DNA of 64,000 nt from Nephrocerus scutellatus (lineage: Eukaryota; Arthropoda; Insecta; Diptera; Pipunculidae). Position 1 is the first letter of the stretch. Every line of letters begins with the position of its first letter. The notes below the pieces were generated by a model. That model saw only the letters and a program-made list of their open reading frames with translations, was not told the origin of the DNA and made no database searches. Position numbers and translations under genes: made by a program. Location: positions 64,791,425-64,855,424 of the forward strand of contig OX352765.1 of the NCBI GenBank assembly GCA_947095585.1. The letters are read 5' to 3'. Shown in pieces: positions 24,298 to 34,922 of this stretch.

Positions 24298-24629
24298 GAA
24301 AAACAATCTATCAATTATTTATATATGCTTTTGCATTCATAAAGAGAAATTAATCTATCAATTATTTATATGTATGTGTGTCATGGTACTTATTTAAAAA
24401 AAAAGACAATCTATTAAATATATATGGTATCAGAAAACGATCTATCAAATATATATATGTACATGTATTAGGGAAGGAAAGATCAAAAATCCCTATGTCG
24501 AACACGGTACGCTATAGCGTACAGTACGTTACTATGAATTAAAACAAAAGGAAACAGTACGTAACTATGAATTAAAACAATAGGAAATCAAATCAACTTA
24601 CTTGTTTAGGCACATCCACCGTCGCCAAT
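24298..24629 (-). repeat. Terminal repeat 3 of the composite
   Basis: Ends at 24629 with CCACCGTCGCCA, after which it no longer matches the other two copies. This fixes the outer edge of the repeat and supports TGGCGACGGTGG as its minus-strand start. Confidence 0.65.
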
Positions 24630-25084
24630 ATTATTATTTATCAATATTATCTACATTATTTTTAAAATTTGTAATATTTTCTTGGCCAAGGTTTTTTGTA
24701 GTTTTCCCTGACCATGATTCATTGATGAAACATTTGGAATCACGTCGTTTTAGTTTTTCGTGTTCGTTTTTTCGTATTGCTTTTTCAATGAATCAGAGAG
24801 AATTCTGAGAAAATAAATTGAAACCGGCTACAAACGTGAGAAATGTGATATATATTGTAAATCACATTCCTTCGATTATTATTTTATTTTGAATTTAATA
24901 AAGGGCTTTGCCCAACTTATTGCCGTGACGCAGGTCATTCAGGGAGTCCTCCCTTGGCAATGAGTCTCTATATATATATATAAAAAAAAAGATGAGATCC
25001 ACCTGTCTGGAAAATAATTTTAGTAAGGTTACGCGGTCCCAAAATTATGGGAATATCAAGCACACGATAATTTTGTACACCAAA
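24630..25084. other. No gene seen
   Basis: AT-rich. A short CTTTGCCCAACTTATTGCCGTG segment near 24905 and a (TA)n tract near 24970 stand out but are not assigned. Confidence 0.5.
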
Positions 25085-26035
25085 TGGACACTTTTAATTT
25101 AAACGCTTACCATTCGGTTTAAAAATATCATCCAACAGTTTCCAACGAATGCTAACAATAGCACTCGCCGGACTAGAAACAGGCGTTTTCTTATACGTAG
25201 ATGTCATAATTATTTATGGCTGTAGTTTAAACCACCAAAATCACAACCTAATAATAGTACCAGACCGGTTAAAATGGTACAATTTAAAATTAAACTTAGA
25301 TAAATGTTGTTTCTTACGTCCAAAAGTTGTATACTTAGGACACTTAATAACAAAAGACGGAGTAAAGAAAGACCCAGCCAAATTTAATGCAATTGAAAAC
25401 TACCCAATATCCAAAAATACAGACGACCTAAGACGATTCGTTGCATTCTGCAACTACTACAGACGCTTTATTCCCAACTTTGCAGACATTACTAAAGACT
25501 TAAGTTCCATATTAAAAAAGAACGTAAAATTCTCATGGACGCCAGAGTGCCAAAAAACCTTCGAACAATTGAAAGAAAAACTTATTAGTCCACCTGTATT
25601 GCAATATCCAGATTTTAATAAACAATTTATGCTAACGACTGACGCGTCAAATTTCGCTTTAGGTGCAGCACTCTCACAAGGTGACATTGGTAAATATCTA
25701 CCATTATCATACGCGAGCAAATCATTGCAGAAACACGACCTAAATAAGCCAGTCATCGAAAAAGAATTATAAGCCATTCATTGCAGCATAATTTTTTTTT
25801 TAGAACCCATTTATACGGAAGAAAGTTTACAGTGGTCACAGACCACAGGCCACTTATAGCATTATTTACGCATTCAATGCCTTCATCTAAAATGATCAGA
25901 ATCCGTTTAGACCTTTGCGACTATAATTTCGACATAGTGTACAAAAAAGGTAAATTAAATACAAACGCAGACGATTTATCAAGGATACAAATACTCCGAA
26001 ATTTTAAAAGAGATGATACCGAAAGAACAAAATGA
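25085..26035 (+). pseudogene. Gypsy-2 reverse transcriptase and RNase H
   Basis: The RT begins at RLPFGLK (about 25105) and runs through TIALAGLETG to LYVDVIIIYG, where the second aspartate of the YVDD box is valine (codon 25202-25204), removing a catalytic residue. It continues through YLGHLITKDG, RFVAFCNYYRRFIPNF, and the RNase H start TTDASNFALGAALSQGD. A frameshift near 25775-25800 separates HLYGRKFTVVTDHRPL and DLCDYNFDIVYKKGKLNTNADDLSRI. These blocks resemble the 17.6/297 side of Ty3/Gypsy. The fingers are missing on the left. Confidence 0.85.
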
Positions 26036-26830
26036 AAATGTCTAGCAAAGACAAACATACAAACGATAATACGGAGAATGCAAATGAATTATCTCAGCAG
26101 AAGACCGATCACCTTCAAACATGGGAATTTACATCCATCAACGATATAAAGAATATAAGGGTGCTAAAATTTAAAGTCGACAAGTTTATGCAAAACTGCA
26201 GAATCAATATTGATAATAAGTACGTGCACGTTGGTTGTAGCGATAATTCAGCGAATCTAGATTCGACACTGGGGAAGCTATCATCCAGAATGAATAAAGA
26301 AAATATCAAAGAACTAGCGCTAAGTAACAATGATGAAATATTTTAAACACATACGAAAGAAGAAATAAAAGAAGAATATGCCAAGGTAAAATCAATAATA
26401 AGCATCCCAAATTAAAAATTAAACTTTATGCCGCCCCAAAACAAATCAAAGATGGGCTAACAAAATATAAACTAATCGATGAGTATCACAATTCTGAACA
26501 CGGAGGACATCAAGGAGTGAGAAAAACACTGATAAAGTTAAAACTATACGTCTGGAATAATATGAGCCGAATGATAAAAGATTTTGTCACAAATTTGCTC
26601 CTTTGCGCAAGACACACTTAAGAACCACTAACAGTAACAGACACACCGACCGACAGTTTCCAAACAATATCTATAGACACAGTAGGACCATTACGTATAT
26701 CTAACAATAACCGATACATCCTGACCATGCAATGCGAACTAACCAAATTAGTAATAGCACACCCAATAGAAGCTAAAGACGCAGTAACAATAGCAAAGAC
26801 TTTAGTCGAACAACTAATCTATCTATCTAT
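26036..26830 (+). pseudogene. Gypsy-2 tether and integrase, truncated
   Basis: A linker frame (26032-26343) is followed, after a stop and a frame change, by EYHNSEHGGHQGVRKT and LLCARHT (zinc-binding H-H-C-C domain) at about 26480-26620, then DSFQTISIDTVGPL with the first core aspartate, and KLVIAHPIEAKDAVTI. The frame is lost at about 26830 where a TCTATCTA tract begins, so the second aspartate and the glutamate are missing. Confidence 0.75.
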
Positions 26831-27077
26831 CTACATAGATAGAAGATATCGGCAAAAAATATATATGTGTTCGAATCATTAGTTATGGTCGCGAGTTCAT
26901 ACAAAAAACACATGGAAAAGAGTACTTTCAGTTTTTTTTCCGAATTTTTCAATTTGTTGGGTAACTTTTCCAATTTTTCAGACTATGACGAATATTTTAA
27001 AATAAAAGTGAACCAAATCGGTTTGGCCGTTCTCAAGTTATACCTTCACCAACGAACAGCATTTAATTTTTATATGT
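26831..27077. other. No gene seen
   Basis: Short (TCTA)n run, then AT-rich sequence with an open frame to 27103 that has no motif. A CAAATCGGTTTGGCCGTTCT stretch near 27015 is reminiscent of insect interspersed repeats. Confidence 0.4.
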
Positions 27078-27955
27078 ACGAGGGGTGCCGTAAAAGTTTA
27101 TAGAAAAAGTAATAAAAAATTACAATTTTTCATCAAAAACTGCTTTGTTGCTTTTCAAAATATTCGCCTTTTAGATCTATACACTTTTGTATACGCACAA
27201 ACCATTTATCGAAACACTTTTTCCAGTCCGAAGATGATAGCTCCAAAACATGGTGTTTGAACGCTTTAACTGCTTCTTCTTAATGCGATAATCGTTGTCC
27301 ACGCATCTTATCTTTGGTTGTTGGGAAAAGGAAGAAGACATTGGGTGCTAAGTCGGGGCTATAAGGCGGATGACCCATCAATTCGATCGTTTGAGTGCTC
27401 AAATACTCGCTTGTTTGATGTGATGTGTGTGAGCTCGCATTATCGTGATTCAAAATGATTCGCCCGCCGTTTTGGGTTGTTTTCTCTCAATTTGTTGAAA
27501 AACCTTGGGCAAACAAATGGTCGTATACCAAGCTGAATTGACTGTTTTTTGATTTTCAAGAGCCACAGTAGCCACATGACCGGTTTTCGTGGAGAAACAC
27601 GCTACAATTTGCCTACCAACGCTCCGCTCGCACAACTTTTGTTGGGTTTTTGTTCGAATTGGAAGACCCAAACAGTCAATTGCCCTTTTCTTTCCGGCTC
27701 ATACGCAAATATCCATGACACCTGTCACGATCTTGTATACGTTTTTGGAAGTACCTTCACCGAATTTTTCAAGCATTTGACGGCACGAATCGACACGAAC
27801 ATAGCTTACGCACATTTAAATGTTCATGTAAGATCGTATATACGCTGGTGTTACTAATGTCTAGGCTTGCCGATAATCCTCTTCAATCAGTTTCTCACAG
27901 CATCGATGTTTTCTGGCGCAACAGCTGTTGTTGGACGACCTTCACGAGGCTAGTC
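27078..27955 (-). pseudogene. Mariner transposase, inactivated
   Basis: Minus-strand frames carry, from right to left, a C-terminal part of the DNA-binding region, KFGEGTSKNVYKIVTG (about 27770), GRQIVACFSTKTGHVATV (about 27570), NHDNASSHTS (about 27440) and GHPPYSPDLAPN (about 27355), ending in KCIDLKGEYFEKQQ near 27150. The second and third catalytic aspartates are present about 30 residues apart. The first, expected in a GDES block near 27715, is destroyed by a frame change. Several other shifts split the frame. Mariner transposase cuts and pastes the element at TA sites. The left end resembles an inverted terminus (GAGGGGTGCCGTAAAAGTT); the right terminus is not recognised. Confidence 0.8.
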
Positions 27956-27965
27956 TTTGAGTGAA

Positions 27966-28062
27966 TATATATATTTTGATATATGTGAGATATATATATA
28001 TATATATACAGGGTATATATATATAGGTATATATAAACAACGATTATATATATGTATATATA
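27966..28062. repeat. (TA)n-rich microsatellite, left flank of the TIR element
   Basis: Interrupted TATATA runs with several GTATATAT variants. It abuts the TIR element at 28063. Confidence 0.85.
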
Positions 28063-28183
28063 AGGTGTATCCGTTAAGGTGGCAAATACTTGAAGAGACA
28101 TACTTTTGACCTTACATCACTTCACACCCTGTAACTCTTGAACGCTTCTAGGTACAAGCTTACTGTTGGTCTTTTTTGAAAGA

Positions 28184-28222
28184 AGAAGAAGAAGACGAAG
28201 AAAAAGAAGAAGAAGAAAATAA
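28184..28222 (+). repeat. (GAA)n purine tract
   Basis: Almost pure purine run of GAAGAA units; a possible triplex-forming sequence. Confidence 0.85.
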
Positions 28223-28242
28223 CATTTTTAAGATCTAACAAT

Positions 28243-28950
28243 ATACACTTTCTTTAATTATTTAAGCCATACCGATATAAAGGTCATCAAATTCAAAACA
28301 AAATTTTTAAAAATTGTATTTACCAATACGATTATTTCGAGAAATGCTCATGGATAATTTTTTTTTTTGGATAAATACAGTATTGAAGCCTATTTAATTT
28401 CCTACAAATACATGGCACAATATTTGTGTATTCGGTCAACAAGAGCGAGATAGAGATAGTGCGGGTTGTGTTACTACTACTACGTATAAGAAGGGTTGCA
28501 TGACGTCCTAGTGTTTCTGCAGCAACAATGCAACAAAATTACACGGGAAATGGATGCACCCTTACCACTTCACTCCAGTGCTTAAAAATGACTTGCCAAG
28601 AAAAACCTTATTTCGAAAAATCGAATGGGCGTCATGCATCCGCAAGGGTGTATCCGTTCCACGTGTAATTTTGTTGCACTCTTGCTACGGGAACACTGCG
28701 ACGTCATGCAACTCTTCCTATATGTAATAGTAGTAACACAACCTGCACTATCTCGGTCTTTTTGACTGAATGCAGAAATATTTGTAACATGGATTTGTAG
28801 GAGATTGAATAGGCTTTAATACTGCATTTGTCAAAAAAATGTATCCGATAGCATTTTTCGAATTAATCGTGTTTGTAAATACAATTTTAAAAAATTGTAT
28901 TTTGACGACCTTTATATCGGTATGGATTAAATAATTTAAAAAAATGTACA
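28243..28950. repeat. Large imperfect palindrome (arms about 310-320 bp)
   Basis: The left arm 28243-28563 is the inverse complement of 28644-28950 with scattered differences and an 80-bp spacer. Shared blocks include CATACCGATATAAAGGTC, GTTGTGTTACTACTA and TTGCATGACGTC. The inner ends read (in arm orientation) AAGGGTG(T/C)ATCC(G/A)TT, resembling the GGTGTATCCGTT terminus of the enclosing element. Confidence 0.85.
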
Positions 28951-28959
28951 TTGCCTGTC

Positions 28960-29350
28960 TGGCCATGCGAAGTCCTCTTTGTATCGTAACGAGTAAGACG
29001 ATACAGCCAGCGAGCTTGGGCCCAGTCTCCAGGGCGTAATTCTGGACAACGGGACAGCGTAGAGTGTATGAGAGTGCTGTCTGGCGGATGATCCGGACTC
29101 TCGGGATTGGGTGGTAGTGTCTGTTTACTCCATGTTAGGGGCAGCTACAAGCGGGTGTCTGTCGTGTATCGTGCGACTCGCTATATAAATGTGTTCATCA
29201 GGCATCGACTGTCTGCCTTAAGGTCTAAATAACCTTCAGTCTGTGGTCCTCCTACAGGGGGTTGCGCAGGGCCAGTAACCCAGCCTTTAAATAATTTACT
29301 CTAGAAACAGAAACAAGCCTCGGATATGGACAGGATTCTTCGGTAACGAC
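28960..29350 (+). other. 5' leader of the RTE-like LINE
   Basis: GC-richer than its surroundings and non-coding. Includes GCCAGTAACCCAGCC and ACAAGCCTCGGATA, which parallel the leader of the LINEs at 18600 and 21811, so the three elements are related. Confidence 0.6.
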
Positions 29351-29351
29351 T

Positions 29352-30412
29352 TTCAGCTTTCGTACAAGGACTAAGATCGGGACATGGAACGTTCGTACTC
29401 TCACAGAATCGTCGAGATTGGCACAAGTTTGTCGTGAAATGGAACGCTACAAGAAAGAAATTTTGGGCCTCAGCGAAATAAGATGGAAAGGACAAGGATA
29501 TTTTCAAACACGGACTGCACAATACCTTATGTACAGTGGCAACAAGAGCGCCCATATAAATGGAGTGGGAATCCTTATAACACCTATAGCCAAGAAGTTC
29601 TTTATGGAATTTAAACCCATCTCGGACCGCATAATTATGGCACGATTCCACACCAAATTTAGGAACATCTCCGTTATTCAATGCTATGCACCCACCGACC
29701 CAGATGATGACGAGACTAAGGACGAGTTTTACAACCAACTCGAAGCTACTATTTCCAGTTCCCGCAATGGTGACATAAAGCTCATTCTTGGTGACTTTAA
29801 CGCCAAAGTTGGAAACAATAACACGGATCTTCAAGCAGTTATGGGACAACATGGGTTCGGTAACTCTCGCAACAACAATGGAGAAAGATTAATAGAACTC
29901 TGCTCTAGTCATCAGCTGTTTATTGGCGGTACTAGGTTCCTGCATCCAAATATTCACAAGTACACTTGGCAATCGCCTGATGGAATAACACGTAATCAAA
30001 TAGATCACATCCTGATCAATAAGATGTTTTTCAACTCGCTGTTGGATGTAAAGACTCGCCGAGGCGCTGATGTTTACAGCGACCACCATTTAGTTATTGG
30101 AATAATTCGATTACGTCCAGCTGCTATTAGCCGCCAGCAGAAATCTTCACGTAAATTCGATTTATAGAAACTGCGAGACCCTGCTAAAGTGGAAGAATAC
30201 AAGGCGCGATTTACCACTCACATCGCGGAATCAAATGAAGAGGATACATGGGAATGTATCGAAAATGCATGCAAAAAGGCAGCAGAAGAAACGCTAGGCT
30301 TCATACAACATCATCGAAAGCCTTGGATAACAGATGAAACCTGGAGATGCATTGAGGATCGTAAAGCCATCAAAATCAGGCTAGATCAGTTGCGTGCGCA
30401 GCAGGAAAGGTA
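29352..30412 (+). pseudogene. RTE-like LINE: AP-like endonuclease domain
   Basis: The frame begins near RTRTKIGTWNVRTL (29352) and has an open stretch of 250 codons. It shows the whole apurinic-like endonuclease: TWNVR, LSEIRWKG, CYAPTD, LGDFNAKVG, NQIDHILI and SDHHLV. These include the Asn, Glu, Asp and His positions used in metal-dependent nicking, so the domain looks catalytically complete. A TAG at 30165-30167 interrupts it, then the same frame continues to 30412. The endonuclease nicks host DNA to prime reverse transcription at the target. Confidence 0.85.
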
Positions 30413-30439
30413 ACATCTAAGAAGTGAATATAATGCCAA

Positions 30440-31589
30440 GTGAGAAGGATGGTGCATATTTATCGAGAGCAATTCACAAACAACATCGCTACGGAAGCGG
30501 AGAACGCAGCTCAGTGTGGCAACATGCGCGGTGTTTATTCTGCAATTCGCAAGCTAAGTGGAGAAGGCTTCAAGCAAAGATCACCGCTCAAAGACCGGTT
30601 TGGTAATATTCTTGCCACAGAAGACCAACAGCTTGAGAGGTGGGGGGAGTTCTTTGATGACTCGACGATCACGGAGATTGTCGATCCTCCTCCAAGGCTA
30701 GAACGACGCAATCTAAGCGCAATATATCTACCGAACCATCAGGTAGAGAGGAGATCGAAATTGCGATCAACAAGTTGAAGAATTACAAATCTCCAGGCCC
30801 GGATAACCTGGCAGCGGAGCTTTTGAAAAGCAATTCAAGCGTTCTGGCAAGCACACTAACACCAATCATCCGCGAAGCGTGGATAAAATAAAATTGATAA
30901 AATGTGAGTAAAATTACCGACAGTTGGAAAGAAGGTGTCATCATAACGATCCCCAAGAAAGGCGACCTGAGTGACTGTAAAAACTGGAGAGGAGTTACTC
31001 TACTCAACACGATTTCAAAGGTTTTGGCTTTTCTAATACTAGATCGTATATCACCAACTGTAAATAGTCTTCTGCGTCGTGAACAAGCCGGATTTAGGCC
31101 TAATCGATCCTGTGTGGACCACATCAACACACTGCGGATTATTATTGAACAGACTGTAGAATGGAGGTTACCGCTGTTTCTCTTGTTCGTTGATTTTGAG
31201 CGAGCTTTATATATCCAGCACTGCACTGCTATTTGGAACGCACTGCAAAATTTGGGTGTACCGGAATCAATCGTGGATCTCATTCGTGAACTCTAAAAAG
31301 ATTCGGCAAGCAGTGTTCGCTTCAAAGGCTCATTCGTCAAAGTTGTGTATTATCACCACTGCTCTTTTTGGTCGCCCTGGACAGTGTAATGATGCAAACA
31401 AACATCGAAGCTCCGAATGGAATACAATGGCGTCCATTTCAAAAGCTGAATGATCTTGATTACGCTGATGACATCTGCCTTATGACACACACGATCACGA
31501 ACATGAAGTCAAAAATGGAAAGTTTTATCTCCAATACAAGACGAATCGGATTGAAAATCAACATAAGCGCATCGAAACTAGCATCATGA
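30440..31589 (+). pseudogene. RTE-like LINE: reverse transcriptase domain
   Basis: Pieces in order: GVYSAIRKLSGEGF and QQLERWGEFF (30440-30700), NYKSPGPDNLAAELLK in another frame (about 30780-30830), WKEGVIITIPKKGD and NWRGVTLLNT (30904-31010), EQAGFRPNRSC, and FVDFERA with the motif A aspartate (codon 31191-31193). After a shift comes LNDLDYADDICLM, where YADD (31461-31472) is intact motif C. Stops and shifts occur near 30780, 30890, 31294 and 31590, so the protein is broken although both catalytic motifs survive. Confidence 0.85.
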
Positions 31590-32217
31590 CTCCTCTGACG
31601 CTAAACTTGGACGATCGAGTGATAACCATCGAGCACGTAGAAGAGTATTGTTACCTTGGGAGTATTATAACGAAGGATGGTGGTTTGGAGACAGATATAT
31701 CGTCTCGCATAAATAAAGCTCGCCACGCATATCACCTACTGAACAAAGTGTGGCGCTCTCTCCACATCTCGAGACGCACAAAAATTCACATCTTCAACTC
31801 AAGTGTGAAATCAGTCCTTTTGTATAGTTGTGAGACCTGGCGAGTTACAGATTCTCAACAAAAAGACTCCAGGTTTTCATCAATAAGTGTCTAAGAAGAG
31901 TGTGCTGCATATTCTGGCCCAACACGATATCAAATAACGACCCGCAACAACTAACATCTAGTCAAACACTTGCGATTGAGATACGGCGAAGAAAGTGGCG
32001 GTGGATAGGTCACACTCTGAGGAAATCGGATGCTGATATTGCAAAAATGGCGTTTGAATGGAATCCAAAGGAACACGACGAAGGGGGCACCCACGTATCA
32101 CATGGATGAGATCAGTGTTAAATGAGTCGGGGACTACTGGAACGTGGCGAGAAATTAAACGACTAGCGCAAGATCGACGAGGATGGAGGAACTATGTTTC
32201 TGCCCTATGCTCCTAAG
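31590..32217 (+). pseudogene. RTE-like LINE: thumb and C-terminal region
   Basis: Contains YLGSIITKDGGLETDI, RINKARHAYHLL, LYSCETWR, then after a shift RRRKWRWIGHTLRKSD and, after another, RSVLNESGTTGTWREIKRL ending at a TAA at 32215-32217. These blocks are normal for the C-terminus of this LINE type. The A-rich and T-rich 3' end at 32218-32300 probably includes the tail. Confidence 0.8.
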
Positions 32218-32299
32218 TGAGCAAGATTTGCTTATTTGTATTGTAAAAAAATAAATCAAAATGTTTATAATAGAAATAAATAAATGTTAAGGAAAAAAA

Positions 32300-32767
32300 C
32301 ATTGTTTGATCTTAGAAATGTACTTTTCTTTCAAAAAAGATTAATAGTAACCTTGTATCTGGAAGCGTGTGAAGTCATGTAAGGTCAAAAGTACGTTTTC
32401 GTTGACGTTGACCGAATGCATAAAAAATGTGAAATGGATTTGTAAACAATTGAATAGGCTTTAATATTGCATTTGTCAAAAAAAAAAAACAGTTTCAAGA
32501 ATTAAAAAAAAATGTAATTATTTGATCTTAAAAATGTAAGTTTCCTAATTTTCTTTCAAAAATGTCCAACAGTGACCTTGTAGCTAGAAACGTTCAAGAG
32601 TTACAGGGTGTGAAGTGATGTAAGGTAAAAGTACGTCTCTTCACATTAAAACGCGACGTACCCTGCAGGGGTTGAAAATAGACCCCCCATCTCATACGAT
32701 TCTTTTCACGAAATTAATCAAGGAATCATTAAGTATCATTTAAGTATTTGCCACCTTAACGGATACA

Positions 32768-32769
<2 letters not shown>
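32300..32769 (-). repeat. Right terminal arm of the TIR composite
   Basis: Inverse-complement similarity to 28063-28260 and, in part, to the palindrome arm near 28780-28830 (GATTGAATAGGCTTTAATAC). Contains two versions of GTGAAGT(C/G)ATGTAAGGT (32370 and 32610), so the arm itself includes a repeat. Confidence 0.6.
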
Positions 32770-32821
<52 letters not shown>

Positions 32822-32831
32822 GTATATGCGT
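32770..32831. repeat. (TA)n microsatellite, right flank of the TIR element
   Basis: Nearly pure TA repeat; partner of the tract at 27966-28062. Confidence 0.9.
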
Positions 32832-32939
32832 GTATATGAATATTTGTAGGTTTGCAGCTTTGTAGATCTCTCGTGTTGTTGGTGGTTTTCTCTTGTAATT
32901 ATTCATTACAGATCGCTTGGGTTTTTTCCATTTGGCATT

Positions 32940-33223
32940 TTGACACAAAAACTTCTCTATAGAAAGCCCAACTGTTCCGATCGTACACAGATACATGCTT
33001 AGATTTAGACCAAACGTATTTGTATTAGTAATCAATTAAAGAGCAAAATCCATATCAAATTGTTCTGTTTCCCACTACCACATCTTACGTTTCTCGCTCT
33101 TTGCTACTGCTTATTTTTTGTACACTGTATTCACATCCCACAAACACAGATGCGTTTGGCATGGGTTTACAGCATTAGTATGCATTGAGTTGGGCTTTCT
33201 ATAGAGAAGGTTTTGTTTTGACA
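32940..33223. mobile_element. 284-bp MITE-like element with 34-36-bp TIRs
   Basis: TTCTCTATAGAAAGCCCAACT in the left end (32940-32973) is repeated as the inverse complement in the right end (33188-33223), including the TTGACA/TGTCAA outer bases. The interior is non-coding. A related half-copy lies at 39476-39545. Confidence 0.8.
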
Positions 33224-33395
33224 TTATTATTATTGTTAAATTGGCATTATTTGTTATTGTTATTATTAACTGCCTAATTGACATTATTTGATTTCGCTTA
33301 TTGCTTTGTTTGCCGGATGTGCAATCGGGTCACCTACCTCGAACGTTGAACTGTTGTTGTTGCTGCGTTTTGTGGTGTCAGCGTCTCGTTTGACG
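33224..33395 (-). repeat. Gypsy-3 3' LTR, truncated by the MITE
   Basis: Matches 35655-35825 across TATTATTAACTGCCTAATTG, GCTTTGTTTGCCGGATGTGC and TTTTGTGGTGTCAGCGTCTC. The match ends at both places after CTCGTTTG, giving the outer LTR edge at 35825 and the inner edge here near 33395. Confidence 0.75.
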
Positions 33396-33989
33396 GAGTT
33401 GTTCGATATATCCTCGAGTAGTGTAGTGCATCTCTAAATTTTGAAGAGTTTACTGTGTGAAAAGTGTTTGGAATTTGTAGTTTGTACTATTTTGAATGTT
33501 TCATCATCTGTATAGATTACACAGAGCTTATTGGGTGGAAGGAAATTTTTGAATATATATGTCATTGTAGCTCGGTTAAACTGTTCTCGTTTTATAGTCC
33601 TCCTTTGTTTGTTTCTAAATATGGTCTCGAGGTTCATGCTAGAATTGTTGGATTTTTCTAGAATAATTTGAATACTGAAATCGTTGAGTGGGCGTTTGGA
33701 GATGTATATACGACTACCAAGGTTTTCGTCAGAGGAATGGACTGTCGAACCTTGGGTAGCCGCGATGGATGCGGAATCGTTAATGTTTATTTCCATACCA
33801 GTATTTTGTATTGATTCGTCCAGTTTTATACGGCTCAGTGCATCAGCGTTGGTGTTGCACTTTCCTTTTTTGTAGACAATTTCGTAATCGAATTCTTAGA
33901 GCTTAAGTTTCCACCTAACGAGTTTTAGCGGCCTAAGGTCGGTGACTATAACAAACGTGCGGCCATAGAGGTATGTTCGGAAATATTTA
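33396..33989 (-). pseudogene. Gypsy-3 RNase H end and following pol segment
   Basis: Minus-strand reading starts in the foldback edge with TYLYGRTFVIVTDLRPL (about 33985-33930), a stop at about 33896, then EFDYEIVYKKGKCNTNADALSRI in the same region, which is the conserved end of Gypsy RNase H. It is followed by a 120-codon frame (33796-33434) of the tether region before integrase, including RPLNDFSIQIILE. The integrase itself is absent, so pol has been deleted up to the 3' LTR. Confidence 0.75.
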
Positions 33990-34922
33990 TAGGATTTCAA
34001 TTTAAAACTAAACCATTTAAAGTTCAATGCAAATTTTTTCGAAAACAAACGAAACCTTTTCCAAAACAAATAAAACTTTTTCCAAACCAAACAAAACTTT
34101 TTCAAATCCATATAAACTTTTTCAAAATTAAGAAAAACTCTTTAAAATCAAAAGAAACTAAATGTTTTTTTGCAATGGTGGGGCTGCCTGTTAACTGCTT
34201 GTGATAATTTCATTAGCACATTTTGTTGTAATTGTTGCAGTCGTTTTAAGTTAGTGTTTGTAACGCCTCGTTTATTACATACTCCATAAAACGTATTTTA
34301 CGAAACTCAATAATTGTAACTGCAGAATCAAAATGTCTAACATTTTCGCTCATAATGAATTATTTTGATCGGTCTAGTGGCTTTTTGGCATATTTATCGG
34401 TTTCTAAGTTCTACTGTCATTTTGTTGCGACCATCGCAGGCATAATTATTTTTAAAACACCGAAAGACCTAAAAGTCGTCGTTGAACTTTCGTACATTTT
34501 TTCTTGCCGTACATTTTCTATATATATGAATTTTTATACTTGCCGTTAACATTTATATTTTCACTTAGATTCAAAATGCTCGGAGAATTATAAGCGAAAA
34601 TGTTATATAGACATTTGGATATGGTAAATGTTATAAACGAGGCGTTACAAACAGTAACTCAAAACGACTGCAACAATTACAACACAAATATGCTAATGAA
34701 ATTTCCACAAGCAATTGACAGGCAGCTCCTCCATTGAAAAAAAATTTTAGTTTCTTTTGATTTTGAAAAAGTTTCTTTTAATTTCTAAAAAGCTTCATAT
34801 GGATTTGAAAAAGTTTTGTTTGGTTTGGAAAAAGTTTTATTTGTTTTTGAAAAGGTTTCGTTTGCTTTTGAAAAAGTTTGCATTGAACTTTAAATGGTTT
34901 AATTTGAAGTTGAAATCATATA
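33990..34922. mobile_element. Foldback-type element with about 290-bp inverted arms
   Basis: The arm 33990-34277 is the inverse complement of 34629-34921. Shared blocks are AAACCATTTAAAGTTCAATG CAAA, a run of about 20-bp AAACTTTTTCAAA-type repeats, GACAGGCAGC-type sequence and AAACGAGGCGTTAC. The 350-bp centre is non-coding. ACATTTGGATATGGTAAATG occurs at 34610 and again at 34925. It splits the RNase H frame of Gypsy-3. Repeat-filled arms are the hallmark of foldback elements. Confidence 0.8.

Larger units (their letters stand above)
28063..32769. mobile_element. 4.7-kb TIR-bounded composite at TA sites
   Basis: The sequence GGTGTATCCGTTAAGGTGGC AAATACTT starts at 28065, and its inverse complement ends at 32769; both abut (TA)n tracts. 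Beyond the 28-bp core the arms stay similar: CTTACATCACTTCACACCCT near 28113 matches the inverse of 32595-32620, with an extra stretch in the right arm. Between the arms lie a 700-bp palindrome and an RTE-like LINE, with no transposase. This suits a non-autonomous TA-targeting DNA element that later received other insertions. Confidence 0.65.
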
